Below the pieces are notes generated by a model. That model was not told the DNA's origin. It ran no database searches and worked only from the letters and a program-made list of their open reading frames with translations. A program made the translations under genes and the position numbers. Below, in pieces: positions 8,230 through 16,511 of a stretch of 64,000 bases of DNA (positions within the stretch are counted from its first letter, which is position 1; each line of letters opens with the position of its first letter). The stretch covers positions 186,001-250,000 of the forward strand of contig NZ_NBDP01000053.1 in the NCBI RefSeq assembly GCF_004123845.1. Direction: 5' to 3'. This DNA comes from Allobosea sp. Tri-44 (GTDB taxonomy: Bacteria > Pseudomonadota > Alphaproteobacteria > Rhizobiales > Beijerinckiaceae).

Positions 8230-8708
8230 GCGACAATTCACCAGATCGGCGCCCGAAAGGGCGCCGCACGCTCTCCCGCCGCGGGCTCCTGACAGGGCTC
8301 GCGGCGTTGCCCGTCTCGTTGCGTGCGCTTGCTGCGGAAGCAGAGACGCTGACCTTCGACGGGCTTTACAAATCCTTCGGCGTGCTCGGCTTCCAGTTCT
8401 CCGAACGGGCGACCTTTCTGCGCGGCAAGCCGGTCAGGATGCTCGGCTACATGGCGCCGCCGCTGAAGCCCGAGAGCCATTTCTTCGTGCTGACGCGTGA
8501 GCCGCTGGCGATCTGCCCATTCTGCCAGTCGGATGCCGACTGGCCGGTCGACATCGTCGTGGTCTTCATGCGCGCGGCGACGCCGATGGTCAGCGCCGGC
8601 CAGAAGGTCGCGGTCAGCGGCCGGCTCGAGATCGGCTCTTCGACCGATGCCGAGACCGGCTTCGTCAGTCAGATCAGGCTCGTCGATGCCGGTTTCCATA
8701 GCGTCTGA
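8226..8708 (+). CDS. Tat-exported DUF3299-like protein of the zinc-box operon
   Basis: The 160-residue protein starts at a GTG that overlaps the phosphatase TGA by four bases. Its N-terminus has twin arginines followed by a hydrophobic stretch (SRRGLLTGLAALPVSLRALAAEA), a likely Tat signal. The mature part is a small beta-rich domain (GKPVRMLGYMAPPL, FFVLTREPLAICPFC) with a CPFC motif at residues 97-100 that could bind metal. It resembles the DUF3299-type protein that, from memory, accompanies a MacB-like ATPase and permease in the zinc-starvation-induced P. aeruginosa PA4063-PA4066 operon. The biochemical role is unknown. Confidence 0.7.
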   Translation: MSDNSPDRRPKGRRTLSRRGLLTGLAALPVSLRALAAEAETLTFDGLYKSFGVLGFQFSERATFLRGKPVRMLGYMAPPLKPESHFFVLTREPLAICPFCQSDADWPVDIVVVFMRAATPMVSAGQKVAVSGRLEIGSSTDAETGFVSQIRLVDAGFHSV

Positions 8709-9411
8709 GCGATTGGCCGGCGCAGCCCGGCCGTTGCGGTTCTCCGGTATCCAGGTCGATCATCGCGATGGTGACGGGCGGCCCTTCCGGGTGCTCGACA
8801 TCCCCGAATTCGTTGTATCCCCGGGCGCGTTGATCGGCCTGCGCGGCCCGTCCGGTTCGGGCAAGACCTCGCTGCTCCATCTCGCCGCCGGCCTGTTCTC
8901 GCCGGATGCCGGCAGCGTCGCCTGGGGCGACATCGCGATCTCGTCCTTGCCTGGTGCAGCGCGGGACCGCTGGCGGCGCGAGACGGTCGGCTTCGTCTTC
9001 CAGGACTTCCATCTCGTGCCCGAGCTCGACGTGCTCGCCAACATCACCCTGCCGGCGAGTTTTTCGGGCTGGCGGCGGACGGAAAGCCAGGTTGCCCGCG
9101 CCACCGCACTCGCGGGGCGCATGGGCCTCACCGATCTGCGCCGGCGCGCCGCCGTGCTCTCGCGCGGCGAGCAGCAGCGCGTCGCGATCGCGCGGGCCCT
9201 GTTCAACGCGCCGGCGCTGATCCTCGCCGACGAGCCGACCGCGAGCCTCGATCCGGCGCATGCCGCCGAGGTCGGGGCACTATTGGTCGAGATCGCCAGG
9301 GAAAGCGGCGCGACGCTGCTCTGCGCCTCGCACGACCAGGCGCTATTGGCGCGGATGCAGCATGTCGTGGCGATCGGCGATGGGCCGCTTCAGTTGAAGG
9401 CGGCGGCATGA
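8686..9411 (+). CDS. MacB/LolD-type ABC transporter ATP-binding protein
   Basis: The 241-residue ATPase has Walker A GPSGSGKT near residues 54-61, a Q-loop (VFQDFHLVPELDV), the signature LSRGEQQR near 158-164 and Walker B LILADEPTASLD near 178-184. This is the pattern of the LolD/MacB/FtsE subfamily that pairs with FtsX-type permeases. I chose ATG 8686, which overlaps the end of the preceding gene by 23 bases; a much earlier start at 8497 would lie almost wholly inside that gene. The stop overlaps the permease start by four bases. The pair may drive a mechanotransmission or export step at the inner membrane. Confidence 0.88.
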   Translation: MPVSIASERLAGAARPLRFSGIQVDHRDGDGRPFRVLDIPEFVVSPGALIGLRGPSGSGKTSLLHLAAGLFSPDAGSVAWGDIAISSLPGAARDRWRRETVGFVFQDFHLVPELDVLANITLPASFSGWRRTESQVARATALAGRMGLTDLRRRAAVLSRGEQQRVAIARALFNAPALILADEPTASLDPAHAAEVGALLVEIARESGATLLCASHDQALLARMQHVVAIGDGPLQLKAAA

Positions 9412-10643
9412 ACCCGCTGCCGATGGTGATCGCCGATTTGAGGGCGTTGCGCTGGACGGCCGCGGCGATCGTGGCGCTGGTCGCGCTGGCGGTGGCGATC
9501 GGTGTCGCCATCGGCGCGCAGGAGCGGGCGCTGCGCCAGTCCTCGGCCCGGGCGGCCGATGATTTCGACCTGCTCATCGGCGCGCCCGGCAGCCAGATGC
9601 AATTGCTGATGTCGGCGATCTATCTGCAGCCCGAAGCGCTGCCGCTGATCGACGGGCGCCTGATCAACGAGCTTTCCCGCGATCCACGCGTCGCTGCCGT
9701 CGCGCCGCTCGCCTTCGGCGATATCGCCCGCGGCCATCCTGTGATCGGCACCACGCTCGCCTTCGCCGGTCGCTGGGGTCGCCTGCAACCGAGCGAGGGG
9801 CGCCTGTTCGCGCGTGAGGGCGAGGCGGTGCTCGGCGCCGACGTCACCTTCAGGCTCGGCGACAAGATCGAGCCCGCGCACGCCATCGCCGGGCATTGGC
9901 CGAAGCGTGGCATCAGCGATGCGGAAGAGGCGAGCCATCGCCATGAGGGCCATGCCTATGTCGCGGTCGGCCGGCTGCCGCGGCTGGGCTCGCCCTTCGA
10001 CCGGGCGATCCTGGTGCCGGTCGAGAGCGTCTGGGAGGTGCATGGGCTCGGCAACGGCCATGCCGGCGAGAATGCTACGCTCGGCCCGCCCTTCGACGGC
10101 CAGCGCATTCCCGGCGTGCCGGCACTGGTGGTGAAGCCGAAGGCGGTCGCCGACGCCTACACGCTCCGGGCGCGCTACCGGCAGGGCGGCACCATGGCCT
10201 TCTTCCCGGCCGAGGTGCTGGTCGGGCTCTATCGCACGCTCGGCGATGTCGGGCAGGTCCTGAGCGTCGCCTCGCTGCTCAACGCGGTGCTGATCCTGGC
10301 GGCGATCTTCCTGCTGCTCGTCGCGGTGACCGGCCTGAGGCGGCGGCGCTATGCCGTGTTGCGGGCGCTGGGCGCACCGCGCACCTATGTGCTGCTGGTG
10401 GTCTGGCTCGGCATGGCCGGGTTGGTCGCGGCGGGGTGTGCGCTCGGCCTTGGGCTAGGGGCGGCCGCGACGCTGGCGGTCTCCGGCCTGTTCGAGGCGC
10501 AGACGGGCCTCAGGCTCTCTTTCGCGCTCGGCTCGGCGGAGCTCGCCCAGGTCGGGATGATCCTGCTGCTCGGCTCGCTGGCGGCGCTCATTCCGGCGGC
10601 GCTGTCCTATCGCCGTTCTATCACCGCCGGGTTACGCGGCTGA
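9408..10643 (+). CDS. FtsX/MacB-type ABC transporter permease
   Basis: The 411-residue protein has one N-terminal membrane helix (WTAAAIVALVALAVAIGVAIG), a periplasmic domain of about 240 residues, then three C-terminal helices starting near VGQVLSVASLLNAVLILAAIFLLLVAV. That is the four-helix FtsX/MacB arrangement. Its ATG overlaps the ATPase TGA. It is the last gene of the operon begun by the alkaline phosphatase. Systems of this type move lipoproteins or peptides, or control periplasmic proteins. Operator and neighbours suggest a role in zinc starvation; the cargo is unknown. Confidence 0.85.
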   Translation: MNPLPMVIADLRALRWTAAAIVALVALAVAIGVAIGAQERALRQSSARAADDFDLLIGAPGSQMQLLMSAIYLQPEALPLIDGRLINELSRDPRVAAVAPLAFGDIARGHPVIGTTLAFAGRWGRLQPSEGRLFAREGEAVLGADVTFRLGDKIEPAHAIAGHWPKRGISDAEEASHRHEGHAYVAVGRLPRLGSPFDRAILVPVESVWEVHGLGNGHAGENATLGPPFDGQRIPGVPALVVKPKAVADAYTLRARYRQGGTMAFFPAEVLVGLYRTLGDVGQVLSVASLLNAVLILAAIFLLLVAVTGLRRRRYAVLRALGAPRTYVLLVVWLGMAGLVAAGCALGLGLGAAATLAVSGLFEAQTGLRLSFALGSAELAQVGMILLLGSLAALIPAALSYRRSITAGLRG

Positions 10644-10708
10644 GCCAGGGTTGACCCCGCTTTCCCTCTCCCGGATAAATCGGGGTGGGGGGCGTTGCAG
10701 GGACGATC

Positions 10709-11266
10709 ATGCTGCGCGCCATTGTTTTGACTGCCACGGCTCTCGCTTTCGCTACGCCTGCGTCGGCCTATTCCAATCCGATCAGCCGCGGGCTCGCGGA
10801 CTTCCTCAACATCTTCAGCGAACAGCCGGTCCCACGTCAGGTCGTGCCCTGGAGCGGCAGGCAAGCGCCCGGCACGGTCGTGGTCTCGACCAGCCAAAGG
10901 CGGCTCTACTACGTGCTCGGTCAGGGGCAGGCCATCCGCTACGGCGTCGGCGTCGGCCGACAGGGCTTCAGCTGGTCCGGCACCAAGACCGTCACGCGCA
11001 AGCGTGAATGGCCGGACTGGCGTCCGCCGGCGGCAATGCTGAAGCGCCGGCCCGATCTGCCGCGCTACATGGAGGGTGGGATGGAGAATCCGCTCGGTGC
11101 GCGGGCGATCTATCTGGGATCGAGCCTCTACCGCATCCACGGCTCGAACGAGCCTGACACGATCGGGGCCGCAGTCTCATCCGGCTGCATCCGGATGACC
11201 AATCGCGACGTGACGGATCTCTATGATCGCGTCAGGCCGGGCACGAAGGTCATCGTGCAGCGCTAG
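10709..11266 (+). CDS. L,D-transpeptidase (YkuD domain), secreted
   Basis: The protein has a signal peptide (MLRAIVLTATALAFATPASA) and a YkuD domain. The catalytic motif is IHGSNEP (His near 144) followed by SSGCIRM (Cys near 160), matching HGxx...S(H)GC(I/V)R. These enzymes form 3-3 cross-links in peptidoglycan or attach proteins to it, and are numerous in Hyphomicrobiales. The start at ATG 10709 follows AGGGA and gives 185 residues. It converges on the DUF3422 gene, with only one base between the two stop codons. Confidence 0.92.
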   Translation: MLRAIVLTATALAFATPASAYSNPISRGLADFLNIFSEQPVPRQVVPWSGRQAPGTVVVSTSQRRLYYVLGQGQAIRYGVGVGRQGFSWSGTKTVTRKREWPDWRPPAAMLKRRPDLPRYMEGGMENPLGARAIYLGSSLYRIHGSNEPDTIGAAVSSGCIRMTNRDVTDLYDRVRPGTKVIVQR

Positions 11267-11267
11267 C

Positions 11268-12563
11268 TTAACTGTCGCGGTGGCCGCGCCGGATGCGCCG
11301 GACCATCAGCCAGACGCCGATCAGCGCGACCGGTACGAACAGCGCAGTCGCGACGCCGATATCGACCGGCAGGAAGCCGGCATCCTTGGCGCCCTTGGCG
11401 AGATAGCCGAACAGGCTGACGACGTAGTAACCGATCGCCGCGACCGAGAGTCCCTCGACCGTCTGCTGCAGGCGCAATTGCAGCCGGGTGCGGTCGTTCA
11501 TCGCCGCGAGCAAATCGCGGTTCTGCTGTTCGAGCGCGACGTCGACGCGGGTGCGCAAGAGGTTGGCGGCGCGGGCGAGGCGGCGCGACAGATCGAGCTG
11601 GCGCTGCTGCAGCATCTGGCAGGTGCGCATCGCCGGCGCCATGCGCCGCGACAGGAAGGCGGCGATGGTCGGCCAGCCGCCGAACGGCGCTTCGCCGATC
11701 GCCTCCAGCCGCTGGCCGACGATGCTGTCATAAGCGCGGCTGGCGCCGAAGCGGTAGTTCGCCAAGGCGGCCTCCGACTCCATCGTCGCGGCGATCGCCG
11801 TCATCTCGTCGAGCAGGGCATTGTCGGCGTCGAGTCCGTCGGTCTGCATCATCGTGCCGGCGATGCGGACCAGCACCTCCTCAGTGCGGCGCACGGAGGG
11901 AGCGAGGCGGTGCGCCTCGGGCAGGCCGAGCAAAGCGAGCACGCGATAGGTCTCGACCTCCAATAGGCGCTGGGCCAGCGCGCCGGCCTTGGCCGGTGTC
12001 AGCGCCCGGTCGAGCACCAGGATACGCACGAAGCCATCGACACTGGCGCGGAAATCGGTCGCTACTATCGCTGCCTCGCCATCGACCAGCGATGCCGCCA
12101 GGCTCGCCGCGTCGAAGAGCGTTTCCAGGTCGGGCGCAGCCTTTTCGGGCAGCAGATGCAGGTCGGCGGCCACGAGATGGGGGCCCGGCTGCGGCAGAGC
12201 GTGCATGCCATGCGGTAGTGCGGTGCTCGCCGGCAGGAAGGGGAGCGCACCGGGCGAGGGCAATTCCCAGGTGTAAGTGGTGAACTCGCTGTGCTGTTCC
12301 CAGCGCAAGCTGGCCTCACCAAAGCGGGTGCGATGGTGCTTGGCGCCCTCCGCCGGGCCGGGCACGCCGCGCTCGGAGCAGAAGCGGGCGAGCGCCTCGC
12401 GATCGGCGGCGGCCTGGGCCTGGTCGGTCATGAAGGCGAAATGCAGGAGCCGCTGCGGCGTCGAGAGCGGCGCGAAGGGACGGGCATGGATCTCGCCGAG
12501 GATGGCGCCGCGCGAGGGATGCGCGACGAGCGGCGCAGCAACGCTCTCGGTCGTCTGGTCCAT
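11268..12563 (-). CDS. DUF3422 family membrane-anchored protein
   Basis: The 431-residue protein matches the DUF3422 family, common in Alpha- and Betaproteobacteria: an N-terminal HPSRGAILGEIHARPFAP segment, a central alpha-beta region, a long helical part, and two C-terminal membrane helices (SVAAIGYYVVSLFGYLA and VGVATALFVPVALIGVWLM-like). The domain before the helices should be cytoplasmic. No activity is established for the family. I chose ATG 12563 (MDQTTESVAAP), after an AGGAC site; a longer frame to 12674 adds a basic leader unlike the family. Confidence 0.82.
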   Translation of the reverse strand: MDQTTESVAAPLVAHPSRGAILGEIHARPFAPLSTPQRLLHFAFMTDQAQAAADREALARFCSERGVPGPAEGAKHHRTRFGEASLRWEQHSEFTTYTWELPSPGALPFLPASTALPHGMHALPQPGPHLVAADLHLLPEKAAPDLETLFDAASLAASLVDGEAAIVATDFRASVDGFVRILVLDRALTPAKAGALAQRLLEVETYRVLALLGLPEAHRLAPSVRRTEEVLVRIAGTMMQTDGLDADNALLDEMTAIAATMESEAALANYRFGASRAYDSIVGQRLEAIGEAPFGGWPTIAAFLSRRMAPAMRTCQMLQQRQLDLSRRLARAANLLRTRVDVALEQQNRDLLAAMNDRTRLQLRLQQTVEGLSVAAIGYYVVSLFGYLAKGAKDAGFLPVDIGVATALFVPVALIGVWLMVRRIRRGHRDS

Positions 12564-12790
12564 GCCGTCCTGCCCCTTTGCGCGCTCGCCCTTCGGCTTG
12601 TCCGCGCATCTGGACCTTGCCGGAAAGCGAAGAGCGCGACGAGTCGGGCACGGTGTCGCAAGGGCAGCTGCCATCCGGCGCGGCAGGCGACGTTCCTAAA
12701 AGAGCGGGCGCTTACGCACTGCGCTCACCGGTTCGCTTTGTGCCAGCGCGTGTCCGCGCTATTCTTGGCGATGTCAGCGGGAGCACGATG

Positions 12791-13270
12791 ATGGGCTACG
12801 CCAAGCAGAAGCCGCTTTACGATCCGGCTTCAGACTACGAGACGGATTTTTATCTCTGGAGCTACGAACAGGCGGAGCTGCTGCGCCAACGTCGGTTCTC
12901 CGAACTCGACCTGCCGAATATCATCGAGGAGATCGAGAGCTTGGGCCGCAGCGACAAGCGCGCTCTCACCTCGGCTTATCGCGTGCTGATCCGGCACCTG
13001 CTCAAATGGCAATATCAACCGGAGAAGCGAAGCGTTTCGTGGCAGGTCACGATTCGAGCCCAGCGGACCGAGATCGAGACGCTGGAGGATGAAAGCCCGT
13101 CCCTGGCGGCCAAGGCCGGCGAGATCGTGTCGCGAGCCTATGCCAAAGCGCGCTCCGAGGCCGCGGAGGAAACCATCCTGCCGCTCGCGACATTCCCGGA
13201 GAGCTGCGGCTACCTTCTCGCGCAATTGCGTGATGTCGACTGGTTGCCGGAAGGATCGGCCGAAGACTGA
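12791..13270 (+). CDS. DUF29 domain-containing protein
   Basis: The 159-residue helical protein matches DUF29 (LYDPASDYETDFYLWSYEQAELLR and LDLPNIIEEIESLGRSDKRAL). The family is common in cyanobacteria and Alphaproteobacteria. It has no known function, though members are sometimes found near toxin-antitoxin or mobile loci. Two adjacent ATGs (12788 and 12791) follow GGGAG; the second has the better spacing. The divergent spacer to DUF3422 is about 225 bp and shows nothing I can name. Confidence 0.8.
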   Translation: MGYAKQKPLYDPASDYETDFYLWSYEQAELLRQRRFSELDLPNIIEEIESLGRSDKRALTSAYRVLIRHLLKWQYQPEKRSVSWQVTIRAQRTEIETLEDESPSLAAKAGEIVSRAYAKARSEAAEETILPLATFPESCGYLLAQLRDVDWLPEGSAED

Positions 13271-13307
13271 TGACGAAATCGGGCAGGGATGCGGTTAGGT
13301 TCACGCC

Positions 13308-13934
13308 ATGCCCCTGCCCAACCGCGTCCGTCCCGATGGCTCGCTCTTCGCCGATCTGGCGCGGGGCCTCCTGTTCGGCAATCGCGGTGGCAAGTTCCAT
13401 GATCCGGCGACCAAGGCGCTGCCGACGCGCCTGTTCGCGACCCGGCAATGGATCTGCTGCGTGCTCTCGTTCAAGGGCCGGCAGCGCGACGTCTGGGGCC
13501 GCTACTACACCGAGCTGTTCTTCTGCGACGAGGTGACGGCACTCGCCGCCGGGCACCGCCCTTGCGTCGAATGCCGGCGCGCCGACGCGCATGCCTACCG
13601 GGCGGCGCTGGTCGCGGGACTCGGTCTCGCCGAGCTGCCGCTCTTCCCTGCGATCGACGAGCGGCTCGATCGCGAGCGACGCGATGGCCGAACGAAGCGT
13701 CTGCACAAGCTGCCGGCGCAGAGCCTGCCGGATGGCGCGATGATCGCCACGCCCAAAGGCGAGTTCCTCGCCCTGCGCGGCGACCAGGCCTTGCTCTGGT
13801 CGCCCTCCGGCTATGTCGCGAGCCGGCCGCGGCCGGCCGGGTTGGTCACTGCCGTCACCCCGCCGTCATCGCTCTGCGCGCTTGTGAACGGTTATCAACC
13901 TCTCTGGCATCCAACAGCGGCCGAACTGGCCTGA
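13308..13934 (+). CDS. Conserved hypothetical protein with an Ada-like Cys motif
   Basis: The 208-residue protein has no signal peptide or membrane helix. A segment near residues 82-93 (GHRPCVECRRAD, Cys86 and Cys89) resembles the RPCxxCxP zinc/methyl-acceptor segment of the Ada N-terminal domain, and TRQWICC near 45-51 supplies two more Cys. The full Ada domain is not recognisable, so this may be a related zinc knuckle or convergence. It lies 37 bp after the DUF29 gene in the same direction. I do not recognise the family. Confidence 0.65.
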   Translation: MPLPNRVRPDGSLFADLARGLLFGNRGGKFHDPATKALPTRLFATRQWICCVLSFKGRQRDVWGRYYTELFFCDEVTALAAGHRPCVECRRADAHAYRAALVAGLGLAELPLFPAIDERLDRERRDGRTKRLHKLPAQSLPDGAMIATPKGEFLALRGDQALLWSPSGYVASRPRPAGLVTAVTPPSSLCALVNGYQPLWHPTAAELA

Positions 13935-14027
13935 ATCGCGGTTTACGCGCCTTGTCAGCGTGAAGGGCGGCAGCGCAACGTCCCGCCTTGTGGGCTCGCG
14001 GGCCGAGCCGATCCCGGGGGAGTTTCG

Positions 14028-14525
14028 ATGTTGAAGATTGTTTTTGCGCTCGCTGTGGCGCTGGTCGGTTTCAGCGGGTTGCCGGCCTTTGCCGGGGCGC
14101 TCCAGATCACCGATGAGGACCCGATCGCCGTGGTCACGGTGCCGGACGCCTGGACGACAGCGAAGATCAAGCGCGGTGTCGAGATCAAGACGCCGGACGA
14201 CGAGATCTATCTCTGGTTCGAGCTCGTGGCGCCGGACCAGATCGATACGCTGCAGAAGGAGCACAACGGCTATTTCGACAAGGAAGGCGTCACCATCACC
14301 GGCGCTTCCGAGACGATCAAGCAGGAGGTCAAGGGCAAGGCCTGGTCGTTCACCGAGCTCAAGGCCAAGAGCAAGGACGGCGATTCGCTGATCCGCTACG
14401 TCGCGATCAATCCGAATGTCCCGAGCGGCAAGATCATCATGATGACCTATTGGGCCTCGCTCGACGGCCACAAGACGCATGACGCGGCGATGAAGGGCAT
14501 CATCGACAGCATCGCCTACAAATAA
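14028..14525 (+). CDS. Exported hypothetical protein
   Basis: The 165-residue protein has a clear signal peptide (MLKIVFALAVALVGFSGLPAFAGA). The mature domain of about 140 residues is rich in beta strands and charged residues and ends with a helix (DAAMKGIIDSIAYK), a layout seen in small periplasmic stress or lipid-binding proteins. There are no cysteines or catalytic motifs. The start follows GGGGGAG. Function unknown. Confidence 0.75.
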   Translation: MLKIVFALAVALVGFSGLPAFAGALQITDEDPIAVVTVPDAWTTAKIKRGVEIKTPDDEIYLWFELVAPDQIDTLQKEHNGYFDKEGVTITGASETIKQEVKGKAWSFTELKAKSKDGDSLIRYVAINPNVPSGKIIMMTYWASLDGHKTHDAAMKGIIDSIAYK

Positions 14526-14611
14526 GATCCGCTTTGCGCGAGGGAACCGCCGGCCGGCTCACGACGTTGTCCCGTCATCTTCATCCGATGACAATCAAGG
14601 GGTTAGCGTCG

Positions 14612-14686
14612 ATGCGTTCAATCATTCTGTGGCTGGTGGGCATTCCGATCCCGATCATCATCCTGCTCTGGTTCTTCATGCGCTGA
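14612..14686 (+). CDS. 24-residue hydrophobic miniprotein
   Basis: ATG 14612 to TGA 14686 encodes 24 residues: one short membrane-spanning stretch with two Ile-Pro pairs (GIPIPIIILLW). AAGGGG precedes the ATG at about nine bases. Tiny proteins with this MRSIILWL-like start are frequent in Hyphomicrobiales genomes as I recall them, usually unannotated. A hairpin terminator follows at 14711. The role is unknown; many such peptides modulate membrane complexes. Confidence 0.6.
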   Translation: MRSIILWLVGIPIPIIILLWFFMR

Positions 14687-14710
14687 CAGGAACTGGTAGA
14701 AGGACTTGCT

Positions 14711-14732
14711 ATGGCCGGGCTTGCCCGGCCAT
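14711..14732 (+). terminator. Hairpin after the miniprotein
   Basis: A perfect 10-bp stem, ATGGCCGGGC with GCCCGGCCAT, closes a TT loop and is followed on the plus strand by TCTTGTT. It can act as an intrinsic terminator for the miniprotein gene. Its core also resembles the GTCGGGACAAGCCCGAC half-sites of the palindromic repeats found elsewhere in the window. Confidence 0.5.
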
Positions 14733-14821
14733 TCTTGTTCCGCGGGATGTCGTGCCGGCAGGGCGAAACGGCACGATCCCGCCTTCACCCATGTGCCGTG
14801 CTGCGAGTATAGCTTTCGCCC

Positions 14822-15744
<923 letters not shown>

Positions 15745-15748
<4 letters not shown>

Positions 15749-16506
15749 ACCTGCACGCAATCAAGGCGATCTACCGCTTCGAGATGGCTCGCACCTGGCG
15801 CACGCCGCTGCAGAGCATCCTCTCGCCGGTGATCTCGACCTCGCTCTATTTCGTCGTCTTCGGCGCGGCGATCGGCTCGCATATGGGCGCGATCGACGGC
15901 GTGCCCTATGGCGCCTTCATCGTGCCCGGGCTGATCATGCTCTCGCTCCTGACGCAGAGCATCGCCAACGCCTCTTTCGCGATCTATTTCCCCAAATTCG
16001 TCGGCACGATCTTCGAACTGCTCTCGGCCCCGGTCGCCTGGTGGGAGGCTGTCTTCGCCTATGTCGCAGCGGCTGCGACGAAATCGGTGATCCTCGGGCT
16101 GATCATCCTCGCCACTGCCTTCCTGTTCGTGCCGCTGAAGATCGAGCATCCGGTCTGGATGCTGCTCTTCCTGATCCTGACGGCGGCGACCTTCAGCCTG
16201 TTCGGCTTCATCATCGGCGTCTGGGCCGACGGCTTCGAGAAGCTGCAGGCGATTCCGCTGCTGATCATCACGCCGCTGACCTTCCTCGGCGGCTCGTTCT
16301 ACTCGATCGACATGCTGCCGCCGTTCTGGCGGGCAGTGACGCTGGCCAATCCGGTCGTCTACCTGATCAGCGGCTTCCGCTGGAGCTTCAACGGCGTTGC
16401 CGATGTCGGCATCGCAGTTAGCCTGGCCATGACGCTGGTCTTCCTCGGCGCCTGCATCGCGGTGATCGCCTGGATCTTCAAGACCGGCTACCGCCTGAAG
16501 AACTGA
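15745..16506 (+). CDS. ABC-2 type transporter permease (YadH-like)
   Basis: The 253-residue protein has six predicted membrane helices and the ABC-2 family motif near the end of helix four and after (PLTFLGGSFYSIDMLPPFW...NPVVYLISGFRW). The start ATG overlaps the ATPase stop. It makes the membrane part of an exporter with the preceding ATPase. It converges on the chemotaxis receptor gene, with five bases between the stops. Confidence 0.9.
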
Positions 16507-16511
16507 GCGGC

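Noticed and set aside
6433..8241. A 602-codon open frame opposite the alkaline phosphatase gene
   Set aside because: Antisense shadow of a well-supported gene; His/Arg/Asp-rich composition and no domain.
12578..12790. Upstream extension of the DUF29 gene
   Set aside because: It lies in the divergent promoter region and overlaps the DUF3422 start; the DUF29 domain begins right at the ATG near 12791.
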